Program-made: the position numbers and the translations under genes | Notes under the pieces: generated by a model | Database searches by the model: none | What the model was told of the DNA's origin: nothing | Seen by the model: only the letters and a program-made list of their open reading frames with translations | Assembly (NCBI GenBank): GCA_945900785.1 | Contig: CAMDJM010000037.1 | Span: 1 to 44,962, forward strand | Length of the DNA: 44,962 nt | DNA from: Akkermansia muciniphila | GTDB lineage: Bacteria > Verrucomicrobiota > Verrucomicrobiia > Verrucomicrobiales > V1-33 | Reading direction: 5' to 3' | Shown here: positions 8,791 through 17,359 of the stretch, one piece after another | How the letters are laid out: each line of letters begins with the position of its first letter | How positions within the stretch are numbered: the first letter of the stretch is position 1

Positions 8791-8825
8791 CCCCTCCCGT
8801 CGCTTCAGTCCTTTCCGTGCCTCCG

Positions 8826-10106
8826 ATGCCTCCCCAAAACACCACCGTCATCCACGTGCCCCGCCGGTTTGTGGCGCACGAATGGGGCGGCACGGAGACG
8901 GTAGTCCTCGAAATCTCGAAACAACAAAAAGCCGCCGGTCTTCACCCCGCCATTATCACTTCCATGGCCCTGGCCGGCCGGACTTCTGACGAAATCGCAG
9001 GCATCCCTGTCCACCGATACCCTCACCTCTATCCCTTCTTCGGCCTCAGTGCTGACCAAAAAGCCGCCATGGACAAAAAGGGTGGGAATTTGCTATCCAT
9101 CTCCCTCTTCCGCGCCCTCATCAAAGCCCCCAACGTCCGCCTCTTCCATGCCCACGCCCTGAAGCGTCTGGGCGGCACCGTGCGCACCGCCGCCCGCTGG
9201 CAGAAGAAACCCTACGTCGTTTCCCTCCACGGCGGCATCTACGACGTGCCCGCAGCCGAACTCTCCGACCTCACCAAACCCATCCAGGGCAAGATCGAAT
9301 GGGGCAAACCTCTCGGCGCTCTGCTGGGCGCCCGCGATGTCCTCAACGATGCCAACCACGTCATCTGTGTCGGCGACAGCGAGGCCCAAAAAGCCAAAGC
9401 CGCCCTGCCCCACGACCGCATCAGCTACCTCCCCAACGGCGTGGACTGTCAACGCTTCCTCACCGGCGATGGCCCCCGCTTCCGCCAGCAGCATAACATT
9501 CCTTCCGGAGCCTTCCTGCTGGTCAATATCAGCCGCATCGACACCCAAAAAAACCAGCTGGGTCTCCTCGAAGCCTTTGCCCAATTCCACCCCACCGCTC
9601 CGGGGTCGCGCCTCGTCCTCATCGGCCCCGAAACCCAACCCGCCTACGCCGCCAAACTCCGCGAATTTATCGCCTCGAATAATCTTTTCGCCGCCGTCAC
9701 TCTCATTCCAGGCCTCTCCAACGAAAGCGGTTCCCTCGTCGATGCTTATCATGCCGCCGATGCCTTTGTCCTGACCTCCCGGCACGAACCCTTCGGCATC
9801 GTCGTTCTCGAAGCCTGGTGCGCCGGACGTCCCGTCATCGCCAGCCGCGTCGGCGGCCTGCAAACCCTGATTAAATCGAGCGAAACCGGCCTATTCTTTG
9901 ACCCCGATGCGCCGGACGCCGCCACCCAACTCGCCGCGCAGTTCACCGCCCTTCACAGCAATCCAGGCCTCCGTCAGGCGCTCGGGGAAAAAGGCCGGAC
10001 GGAAGCCCTCGCTTCCTACGACTGGAGCCGGATCACCGCCCGCCTCGAAACCATTTATCAGCAGGCGGAAGCCAACGCCGCACAACGCTGGAGCCGCCGC
10101 CCATGA
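8826..10106 (+). CDS. Glycosyltransferase family 4 (GT-B fold)
   Basis: A 426-residue intact enzyme. The N-terminal Rossmann-like half begins VIHVPRRFVAHEWGGTETVV, containing the glycine loop used for acceptor binding. The C-terminal half has the nucleotide-sugar site RHEPFGIVVLEAWCAGRPVI, with the E-x7-E pair of GT4 retaining transferases. The ATG at 8826 is preferred to a GTG at 8817. Its TGA overlaps the ATG of the flippase gene. It would add a sugar to the lipid-linked repeat unit on the cytoplasmic face. Confidence 0.88.
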   Translation: MPPQNTTVIHVPRRFVAHEWGGTETVVLEISKQQKAAGLHPAIITSMALAGRTSDEIAGIPVHRYPHLYPFFGLSADQKAAMDKKGGNLLSISLFRALIKAPNVRLFHAHALKRLGGTVRTAARWQKKPYVVSLHGGIYDVPAAELSDLTKPIQGKIEWGKPLGALLGARDVLNDANHVICVGDSEAQKAKAALPHDRISYLPNGVDCQRFLTGDGPRFRQQHNIPSGAFLLVNISRIDTQKNQLGLLEAFAQFHPTAPGSRLVLIGPETQPAYAAKLREFIASNNLFAAVTLIPGLSNESGSLVDAYHAADAFVLTSRHEPFGIVVLEAWCAGRPVIASRVGGLQTLIKSSETGLFFDPDAPDAATQLAAQFTALHSNPGLRQALGEKGRTEALASYDWSRITARLETIYQQAEANAAQRWSRRP

Positions 10107-10723
10107 ATACCGAAGAAGTCAAAAAAGCCGCCTGGAGCGGTGCCTTGTCCAACTACGGGCGCGCCTACCTGCGCATTCTCCTCGGGCTGATCACCTTCCG
10201 CATGCTCTATCAAGGCCTCAGCAAGGAGGACTTCGGCTTCTGGACCCTCCTCTGGAGCGTCTTTGGCTACGGCATCCTCCTCGATTTCGGCTTCGGTTAT
10301 GCCGCGCAAAAACGCGTCGCCGAAGGTCTCGCCAAAAAGGACTGAGATAAACTCAGCCGCGCCCTCAGCAACATCTTTTTCTTCTATCTCGGAGCCGCTA
10401 TCATCATCGGCCTGCTCGGCTGGTGGATGTCAGGACCACTCATGATCTGGCTCGGCGTCGCCCCTGAAAAGCTGGACCTTTACCGCCCCGTCACTATCCT
10501 TTTCTTCGGCGGCATGGCGCTCGGATTTCCCATGGGCATCTTTCCGGAAGTGCTGCGCAGCCTGCAGCAAATCAAGACCGCCAACAACATCGCCATGCTG
10601 GGCATCCTCGCCAATGCCGGCTTCCTCGCGCTCGCTCTCTGGTTCCATTGGGGACTGTTTTCCGTTTTCCTCATCGCCCTCGCCTGCGTCCTCGGACCCG
10701 ATCTCCTCGCCGCGCTTCCGTGA
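10103..10723 (+). pseudogene. Polysaccharide flippase (Wzx/MATE-like), N-terminal half with in-frame TGA
   Basis: The frame codes for about the first 200 residues of a repeat-unit flippase: an amphipathic start, RAYLRILLGLITFRMLYQGL, then WTLLWSVFGYGILLDFGFGYAAQ, and later hydrophobic helices (FFFYLGAAIIIGLLGWWM). Codon 81 is TGA (10343-10345), in the stretch KKD-stop-DKLSRALSNIF; similar proteins, as I recall them, have Trp here (DWDKL). The flippase reading then ends abruptly at about 10715, where another gene's tail starts in a different frame, so more than half of the protein is missing. The start ATG overlaps the stop of the GT4 gene, supporting an original operon. Confidence 0.7.
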
Positions 10724-11096
10724 AGACCTGCAATACGCCGAGGACGACGAATACACCCGCTGGTGCACTGCCCGGGGCTATCAAATCCAATATGTTCCGG
10801 AATCCGTGGCCATGCACAGCCATAACTACACCGCCGCCCAAGCCCGGAAGCGCGCCGCCGGCGATGCCAAAGCCCTCGCCGCCACCTACCCGGGTCCGGC
10901 CTCCGATTTCTCCTGGCTGAAAACCGTTGCCCTCGGATGCGCCGCCGATTTCCGCAAGGATCTCCGCTGGATGCTGGCCCGCGGCAAAGCCCGCGAACTG
11001 CTTCACGCCGCCCGCATCCGCTGGGCGCAGCGCAATGGCCGCCTTGAGGGATTCCGTCAGGGCTGGCAGGACTATCAACGGGAGGCCTCCACATGA
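10713..11096 (+). pseudogene. Glycosyltransferase family 2 (rhamnosyltransferase-like), C-terminal fragment
   Basis: From about 10713 this frame gives roughly 127 residues typical of the end of a family 2 transferase: FREDLQYAEDDEYTRWC (acidic ED-x-E with basic surroundings), YVPESVAMHSHNYT, then a helical tail. No start codon or nucleotide-sugar-binding N-terminal domain precedes it; instead it is joined to a truncated flippase. A deletion that removed the flippase C-terminus and the transferase N-terminus, with anything between, explains both halves. Its stop (TGA) overlaps the ATG of the next gene, so the downstream operon arrangement is original. Confidence 0.7.
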
Positions 11097-12256
11097 GCAC
11101 CGCCGCCGCCCCTCCCCTGACCGGCCAGCGCTACACGCGCGATGGCAGCGATGCCCTGGAAAAACGCCTTGCCGAAACCTGTGAGGAACTCGGCCGCGCG
11201 GTGCGCGGAATCGTCCCCGCCGGCCGCCTCCAGGCGCTCGTCCTCGCCGGAGGCTACGGTCGCGGCGAAGGCGGCGTCCTCGCCACCCCGGAGGGCGACG
11301 CGCCCTACAACGACCTCGAATTTTTCCTCCTCATCGACGGCCCGCCCCGCCTCAACGAAAAGCGCTATGGTCCTGCCATCCACGGGCTGGAACAGCGCCA
11401 CACGCCAGTCATCGGCATCGACGTGGAGTTCAAGATCACCTCCCTCGCCAAATTGGAACACGGCCCGGCTTCCATGTTTTACTATGATCTGGTTTGCGGC
11501 CATCAGGTCGTCACCGGAACGCCTGACATCCTGAAAAACTGCACCCGCCACCGCGATGCCGGCCGCATCCCGCAGCACGAAGCCACCCGGCTGCTGCTCA
11601 ACCGCTGCTCCGGCCTGCTCTACGCGGCGGAGCGGTTGACAAAACCGGACTTCAGTCAGGAAGACCTCGGCTTCACCGCCCGGAACATCGCCAAAGCCCA
11701 ACTCGCGCTTGGCGATGTCGTCCTGGCCGCCCTCGGGCAATACCACTGGAGTTGTCTGGAACGCCACCAGCGCCTCACCAAAACAACAGAATCCGCCCTG
11801 CCCCTCGCGGAACTCCTCGCCTTCCACGAAACCGGGGTCACCTTCAAACTCCACCCGGCCCCGTCCCACGCGACGCACCAAAGCCTGACCACGCTGCACG
11901 CCCAGGTCAGCGCTGCCGCCTGGAGCGTCTGGGCCTGACTGGAAAGCAACCGCCTCGCCACGTCCTTCGCCTCGCTCTTGGCCTACGCCACCGGCGGCCT
12001 CAACAAATGCCCCGAAACGCATCCTTTCAAAAACGCCCTGCTCCGCCTCCGCACCTTCGGCCCCCGCTCTCTGACCGGTCCTGACCGTTTCCGCTACCCC
12101 CGCAAGTCTCTTCTGAACACCCTGCCCCTGCAACTCTGGGCGCGCGATTCCGTCGCAGCCCACCTCCCTTTTCTCTCCCGGCAACTGGGCTCTCCTATCG
12201 CCTCCTGGCAGGACGCCCTCCCGGCCTACACCCGGCTTTGGTCCCGCTACAATTAA
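11093..12256 (+). pseudogene. Nucleotidyltransferase-like protein, in-frame TGA at codon 282
   Basis: A 387-residue reading frame interrupted by TGA at 11936-11938. Residues about 50-65 carry LVLAGGYGRGEGG, the glycine-rich motif of DNA polymerase beta-type nucleotidyltransferases, followed by the acidic NDLEFFLL and GIDVEFKI that could supply metal ligands. The C-terminal half is helical. Around the stop the sequence reads AAWSVWA-stop-LESNRLATSFASLL; a Trp would fit (WLESNRL), i.e. TGG to TGA. The frame remains clean for another 106 codons to TAA. I do not know its precise role; the position among glycosyltransferases suggests polysaccharide assembly or modification. Confidence 0.65.
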
Positions 12257-12290
12257 CGTTTCACGAAGCCTTCCGCCGCTGCCTCCGCTG

Positions 12291-13526
12291 ATGAAATTGC
12301 TTGTGTTCTATCCCTACGCCCCCTGGCCCCTCGACCGGGGGACCAATCAGCGCACCTTCCACCTGCTCAAGGCCCTGGCCCTGCACCACGAAGTGGACTT
12401 TGTTGCCCTGATCGACAAATCGGAAGGCATGGAAGGTCTCGATGCGAAAAAAGCCGTCTTCGGGGAATTCTGCCATGAGGTCGAATTCATCCCCTTCGAG
12501 CACCCGCCCTGGCAAAAACTGTTTCCCTCCCGGCTCCTCAATCCCCTCCCGGCCAACGTCCAGCACTGGCAAAAACCGCACATCACCGCCGCCATCAACC
12601 AGCGCCTCACCCCGGGACGTTATGATCTGGTGCAATTCGTGGATTTGGTGCTGGTTCCCTACGTCCTTCCTCACATTTCCCACACGCCCTATGTGGTTGA
12701 CCGCAGCCGCGTGGACCTGCAGTTCCAGCTGATGGTTTACCAAACCCAGCAACTTTCCCTGGGCGAACGCCTGCTGAAATGGGAAGGCTTCGCCAAGCTC
12801 CTGAGCTACGAGAAAAAGATGGCCCGCACCACCAAACTGGAGGTCGTCTGCGGGCCGGATGACGAAGTTTTTGTCCATAAGCACATTTCCAAATCCGCAC
12901 CCGTGATGGTCGTGGCCAACGGCGTGGACCTCGACTATTTCCAGCCGGGTTCCGCCCCGGATCCACGGGCGGAACTTTCTACCGTTATTTTTTGCGGGGC
13001 CATGGATTACAAGCCCAACACCGACGCGCTGGAGTGGTTCTTCGAAAGTATCCACTCCCGGCTTCTGATGCTGATTCCTGACGTCTGCATCCTCATCGTT
13101 GGCAAAAACCCCATCAATGAAGTCAAAGCCTATGCCGCCCGCCCCGGTGTCACCGTCACCGGCAGCGTGCCGGATGTGCGGCCCTACTACCGTCAGGTTT
13201 GGCTGCAAATGGTCCCCCTGCGCATCGGCGGCGGCACCCGGCTGAAAATTGTGGAATCCCTCGCCATCGGAACGCCGGTGGTCTCCACCACCATCGGAGC
13301 CCAGGGCCTCGATCTGGTCCATAACGAAAATATCCTTCCCGCAGATACTTCCGACACCTTCGCCGCTGAAATTGCCCGCGCGCTGACCGATCACGCCCTG
13401 CGCCACTCCATCGAAAACGCCGGCATTGCCACGGCCAACCAGCGCTTCGGCTGGCCGGCCATCGGTGCCCAGCTCCCGGCACGTTATACTTCACTTCTTT
13501 CCCCTTCCACCATCCACTCCTCATGA
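12291..13526 (+). CDS. Glycosyltransferase family 1/4 (PEP-CTERM/EpsH-associated type)
   Basis: A 411-residue intact protein starting MKLLVFYPYAPWPLDRGTNQ, where the P-x-DRG-x-NQR pattern resembles the sugar transferases of exosortase/EPS loci. Donor site: PLRIGGGTRLKIVESLAIGT, with the conserved Glu and a following GTPVVST. It belongs to the cytoplasmic assembly of polysaccharide repeat units. A 34-base gap separates it from the preceding gene, and its TGA overlaps the ATG of the pyruvyl transferase gene. Confidence 0.85.
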   Translation: MKLLVFYPYAPWPLDRGTNQRTFHLLKALALHHEVDFVALIDKSEGMEGLDAKKAVFGEFCHEVEFIPFEHPPWQKLFPSRLLNPLPANVQHWQKPHITAAINQRLTPGRYDLVQFVDLVLVPYVLPHISHTPYVVDRSRVDLQFQLMVYQTQQLSLGERLLKWEGFAKLLSYEKKMARTTKLEVVCGPDDEVFVHKHISKSAPVMVVANGVDLDYFQPGSAPDPRAELSTVIFCGAMDYKPNTDALEWFFESIHSRLLMLIPDVCILIVGKNPINEVKAYAARPGVTVTGSVPDVRPYYRQVWLQMVPLRIGGGTRLKIVESLAIGTPVVSTTIGAQGLDLVHNENILPADTSDTFAAEIARALTDHALRHSIENAGIATANQRFGWPAIGAQLPARYTSLLSPSTIHSS

Positions 13527-14758
13527 GCCAAAACATCATCATCTCCGGTATCACCAGTTTCCGCAATCATGGCGTGGAAGCCCTCGTCGTCAGCACCATT
13601 GGCCAGCTTCGTCAGCTCATGCCAGGGGCTACCTACACCGTACTGGACCGCGAGCCTGACTTTGACAACAGCCGGCTCAACGCACCTGACGTAAAATTCA
13701 TTCAGGACTACACCATCCGCCCGCTCTACGGGCCGAGGTGGCGCAGCTTCCTCACCACCACCTTCCCCCGTCTGGACCGGCTGGCGCATCACGCCGCCAA
13801 CACCGTCAGGAAAGCCTCCTGCGTCATCGCCAGCGGCGGCGATGTCTTTTGCTCGGAATAGGGTTGGCGCGCTCTCCTGACCCACCTGCAGCCTCTCAAA
13901 ATCGCCCAAGCCGCCGGTATTCCCTTTGCCATCCACTCCCAGTCCATCGGGCCGTTCAATAACGAAGGAGACCGTTCTGCCTTCACCGCCACCGCCAAAC
14001 ACGCCGCTGTCATCAGTGTCCGGGAGATGGCCTCCTACCGCTACATTACGGAAGACCTGAAACTCCCCGGCCACATTTGCCACCACATGGCAGATCCGGC
14101 GTTCCTGCTCGGGCAGCCCACCAAAGCGGTGGGCGACGCGCTTTTCGCCCACCACCGCGCCGTGGAAGGCAAGCCCACCATCGCCCTCAGCACCAGTCAG
14201 GCCATCTGCCATTGGATGAATTCCAATGACGAACGCCACATTGATACCTGGCTGGAAGTCATCCGCTGGCTCCGTCAGGAACTGGACGCCAATATCATCC
14301 TCATCCCCCACGTCCAGGAAACCGCGCCCAAAAACGAGGACCGCTTCCTCGCCACCGAAATCCAGCGCCGTCTCAACTACGATCCGCGCGTCGTCCTCGC
14401 CGGCGGTGACTTCAGCGCCAGCGAATACAAGGCCATCATTTCCCGCTGCGACTTTGTCGTCGCAGAGCGGATGCACGCCGCCCTCGCTGGACTTTCCACC
14501 GGCGTGCCTACGCTCGTGATTAGTTACTCCATCAAAGCCGAAGGCATCCTCACCGATCTCCTCGGCGGCGAAGTCACCAAGGCCAAGGCCCTGATTTCCA
14601 TCCAGGACTTCATCGCCCCCGGGGCTGGCCTGGCCCGCGTGCAAACCTCCTGGGAGGCGCGCAGCGAAATTGCCCAGCGCCTCGCCGCCACCGTCCCGGG
14701 AGCCCGGGACCGTGCCAAACGCGCCCACGAACTCATCGCCAAAGCCTGCAAACCCTAG
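13523..14758 (+). pseudogene. Polysaccharide pyruvyl transferase family protein, in-frame TAG at codon 113
   Basis: The 411-residue frame has a TAG at 13859-13861. Before it: NHGVEALVVSTIGQLRQLMP and the family motif VIASGGDVFCSE. After it: GWRALLTHLQPLKIAQAAG, then SQSIGPF, and later AERMHAALAGLSTGVPTLVI, the conserved His-containing motif of the CsaB/WcaK family. A Tyr is likely at the stop (SEYGW). These enzymes add ketal pyruvate to a polysaccharide residue using phosphoenolpyruvate, often creating the anchor for S-layer proteins. Everything outside the stop is well preserved. It is the last plus-strand gene of the locus and converges with the Hsp70 gene 13 bases later. Confidence 0.75.
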
Positions 14759-14771
14759 CCATCAACGCCCT

Positions 14772-16640
14772 TTACACCAGACCGCGGCGGGCCATCGCTT
14801 CCTCCATGGCACGCTCCACCAGCACGGCCGCCAGCGTTTCCGTGGCCGCATCAAGGGTCGTATTGGCTGCCTTCAGACGCCGCAAATCCCCGGCCTCCAG
14901 GGCCAGTTCCACTTCTGCGGCACCAGACGTGATCCGGTGTCGTTCAGTGTCATCCAGGATGTCGCCAGCCTGCCGCAGTGCCCCCGACACGGCATCCAAA
15001 AGCTCGCGGCTCTTCGTTGATGCCTCTGCCCACTGCCGCTCGGTCATGTCATCAAAAGCATGTTCCACTGACTGCGAAATCATTTCCTCCACCTTCGCCT
15101 CCGTCACATCCACGGCCGCATGGCGGATTTCCACCACCTTGTCCTGACCAGTTTTAGTATCCCTTGCCAAAATCGTCAGGATCCCGTCGGCATCGATTTC
15201 AAACTGCACTCCCACGCGGGCGCTGCCCTTTGGACCTTTTTCAAAATCGACATCAAACACTCCCAGCGTCCAGTTATCCCGCGCCATCTCCCGCTCCCCC
15301 TGGAGCACCCGGATGCGCATGCCCGGCTGATCCGTCACCGCATTGGTGAACATTTCCCCGGCCCGCGCCGGGATGATGGTATTTCTTGGCAGGATCACAT
15401 TCATCAATCCCCCAAACGTCTCAATCCCCAGCGAAAGCGGCGTGACATCCAGCAGCACCATCTGCCGTAGGGCTCCTGACAACATCCCCGCCTGAATCAC
15501 CGCGCCGAGCGCCACCGTTTCGTCAGGATGCTGGCTGGTGTCCGGCTCCCTGCCAAAAATCCCACCCGCCACCTGACGCACCAGAGGGATCCTCGTGCTG
15601 CCTCCCACCAGCACTACCGATTTCAAATCCTCCGGCTTCAGTCCTGCATCCACCAATGCCTTCCGGCAAAGGCCCCGCGTGCGCTCCACCAGGGGTAAAA
15701 TCAAAGCTTCAAACTCACTGCGCTGCACCATCCTTACAAAACTAAGGTTCCCCCGCCAGAAAGGAATCCTGACTTCCACTTCATGGGAAAAAGACAAGCC
15801 ATGCTTCGCCTCCCCGGCCGCCTCAAGAACACGCCCCCTTTCCTGCGGGCTCATCGCCTCCCATCCAGCTCCAGTCAGGAGAGGCGACTCTCCAGCAGAA
15901 TGGCCCGTGCCATCCATCTGCCCCGCCAGCCACTCCGCCAGGAGCAGATCCGCATCATCCCCGCCCAGTTGGGTATCCCCATGCGTCGCCAGCACCTGAA
16001 AAATGCCTTCATTCAATTCCAGAATACTCACATCAAACGTCCCCCCTCCCAGGTCATATACCGCCACCCGGCTGCGCTCGCCCAGTTTATCCAAGCCAAA
16101 CGCCAGGGCCGCCGCCGTCGGCTCGTTCAAAATCCGCTCCACCTGAAGCCCGGCCCATTGCCCGGCCTCCTTCGTGGCCTGACGCTGCGCATCGTTGAAA
16201 TAGGCCGGCACCGTAATCACCGCCCGGCGCACCGGAACTTCCAGCGCCGCCTCCGCGATCTCCTTCATGTGCCGCAAAATTTCTCCTGACACTTCCACCG
16301 GCGAGCGCCAAACCCCATCCACTACCACTCCCAGCGATCCATCCGATCCCACCGCCACCCTCGCGCCCCCCTTCCCTTCAGCCATGGCCGCATCTCCCGC
16401 CCGCCGTCCGATCAGGCGTTTTACCGAGGCCACCGTCCGCTCTCCCTCCGTCACCCGCCGCCTCCACGCCTCCCCCCCCACCACTGCTGCTGCTCCATCC
16501 CGCCCATAATAGACCACCGAGCGCGTCATACGGCTCCCCTGACCATCCGCCAGCAGGATCGGAAAGCCCGCATCCACGACCCCAACCAACGACTGCGTCG
16601 TTCCCAAATCGATCCCAATAATCACTTCTGCTTCATTCAT
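14772..16640 (-). CDS. hscA: Hsp70-family chaperone, HscA-like
   Basis: A 622-residue Hsp70. The ATPase domain starts [17 protein letters not shown], with the phosphate loops [15 protein letters not shown] and [11 protein letters not shown]; the hydrophobic linker [17 protein letters not shown] leads to the substrate-binding domain. The combination [18 protein letters not shown] and a short, non-acidic C-terminus (no EEVD-like or Gly-rich tail) look closer to HscA than to DnaK. HscA works with HscB on IscU in iron-sulfur cluster assembly, but no isc genes are visible here, so a general Hsp70 remains possible. The start at 16640 (MNEAEV) fits the family; the frame is open 34 residues further up. 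It is transcribed away from the NikR-like gene. Confidence 0.8.
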   Translation of the reverse strand: MNEAEVIIGIDLGTTQSLVGVVDAGFPILLADGQGSRMTRSVVYYGRDGAAAVVGGEAWRRRVTEGERTVASVKRLIGRRAGDAAMAEGKGGARVAVGSDGSLGVVVDGVWRSPVEVSGEILRHMKEIAEAALEVPVRRAVITVPAYFNDAQRQATKEAGQWAGLQVERILNEPTAAALAFGLDKLGERSRVAVYDLGGGTFDVSILELNEGIFQVLATHGDTQLGGDDADLLLAEWLAGQMDGTGHSAGESPLLTGAGWEAMSPQERGRVLEAAGEAKHGLSFSHEVEVRIPFWRGNLSFVRMVQRSEFEALILPLVERTRGLCRKALVDAGLKPEDLKSVVLVGGSTRIPLVRQVAGGIFGREPDTSQHPDETVALGAVIQAGMLSGALRQMVLLDVTPLSLGIETFGGLMNVILPRNTIIPARAGEMFTNAVTDQPGMRIRVLQGEREMARDNWTLGVFDVDFEKGPKGSARVGVQFEIDADGILTILARDTKTGQDKVVEIRHAAVDVTEAKVEEMISQSVEHAFDDMTERQWAEASTKSRELLDAVSGALRQAGDILDDTERHRITSGAAEVELALEAGDLRRLKAANTTLDAATETLAAVLVERAMEEAMARRGLV

Positions 16641-16783
16641 TCCTTCCCATGTCATAGCCCTACCCCTCAGGCAAGAGCACGTGCTCCCAGTCATCCCAGA
16701 CCACCCGACAACCGCAGCCCCGCCAACGCTGACATTTCGCATGGCCCAGGCCTCAAAAATCCCGCTTGGCTGTTGCCAATTTT

Positions 16784-16811
16784 GTATTACGAATCAGATC
16801 ATCCGTAATAC
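16784..16811 (+). promoter_or_regulatory. 28-bp palindrome with NikR operator geometry
   Basis: Half-sites GTATTA (16784-16789) and TAATAC (16806-16811) are separated by exactly 16 bases, and the symmetry extends by two more bases inward (CG...CG). The E. coli NikR operator is GTATGA-N16-TCATAC, also 28 bp. It ends three bases before the ATG of the NikR-like gene, so autoregulation is likely. The half-sites overlap possible -35 (TTGTAT) and -10 (TAATAC) elements spaced 17 bases. Confidence 0.75.
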
Positions 16812-16814
16812 GAA

Positions 16815-17297
16815 ATGGCCCGCCCCAATTCCTCATCCGCCCCCACCCCCCCGGGCGATCCCCTCCAGCGCATGAGCGTCACCATCCCTGACAGCCTCCT
16901 CCGCTCCCTCGATCAGATGGTTGCCGAGCGCGGCTTTGAAAACCGATCCCAAGCCGTCGCCGAACTCATTCACGACCGCGTCACCGAGCACCAGCAAGCT
17001 ACCGGCACTGCCGTTATGGCCGGCTCGATCACTCTGTTTTACGATCAGACCAAAAACAACCTTCTCGCCCAGCTCGCGGAACTCCAGCGACAGCACGTTG
17101 CCGAGGTTATTTCATCCCTTCACGTCCAGCTCGAACAGAATTTCATGATGGAGGTCATTTTAGTGCAGGGTCCGGCACAGAAACTGAAGGCTATCACCAA
17201 TGCCCTCGTCGCCTGCAAAGGCGTCAAATCCTGCAAACTCACCCTAACTTTCACCGTCCTCCCCCCTCTCCATCAAAAGCCAAGCCCCAAGCTCTAG
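16815..17297 (+). CDS. NikR-like ribbon-helix-helix regulator lacking most nickel ligands
   Basis: A 160-residue protein (or 141 from the ATG at 16872, MSVTIPDSLL, which matches the usual NikR start better). Residues 20-65 form a ribbon-helix-helix (RMSVTIPDSLLRSLD ... NRSQAVAELIHD); the rest is an ACT-like tetramerisation domain. Aligned by eye to E. coli NikR, the ligands His76, His89 and Cys95 become Arg, Gln and Met, and only His87 (in SLHVQ) remains. It is therefore unlikely to bind nickel in the known way and may sense another signal. It heads the urea/guanidine carboxylase genes, separated only by an 8-bp repeat tract, which suggests it controls them. A NikR-style palindrome precedes it. 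Confidence 0.85.
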   Translation: MARPNSSSAPTPPGDPLQRMSVTIPDSLLRSLDQMVAERGFENRSQAVAELIHDRVTEHQQATGTAVMAGSITLFYDQTKNNLLAQLAELQRQHVAEVISSLHVQLEQNFMMEVILVQGPAQKLKAITNALVACKGVKSCKLTLTFTVLPPLHQKPSPKL

Positions 17298-17353
17298 CCC
17301 CATTTCCCCATTTCCCCATTTCCCCATTTCCCCATTTCCCCATTTCCCCATTT
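17298..17353 (+). repeat. Tandem octamer CCCCATTT, seven copies
   Basis: Seven perfect CCCCATTT units fill the gap between the NikR-like stop (17297) and the next ATG (17360); an eighth, degenerate unit (TCCCC) touches the start. No Shine-Dalgarno sequence is visible in it. Copy-number change by slippage would alter spacing between the two genes without affecting either frame. Confidence 0.95.
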
Positions 17354-17359
17354 TCCCCA

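Noticed and set aside
997..13861. Genome-wide reassignment of TAG or TGA
   Set aside because: Both codons terminate intact, overlapping genes in this window (TGA at 10104-10106 and 13524-13526; TAG at 8788-8790 and 17295-17297), and distant large genes contain no internal copies.
16641..17359. Guanidine-I (ykkC) riboswitch upstream of the carboxylase genes
   Set aside because: I looked for the conserved aptamer elements in 16641-16814 and 17298-17359 and recognised none; only the palindrome and octamer repeat are evident. A covariance search would settle it.
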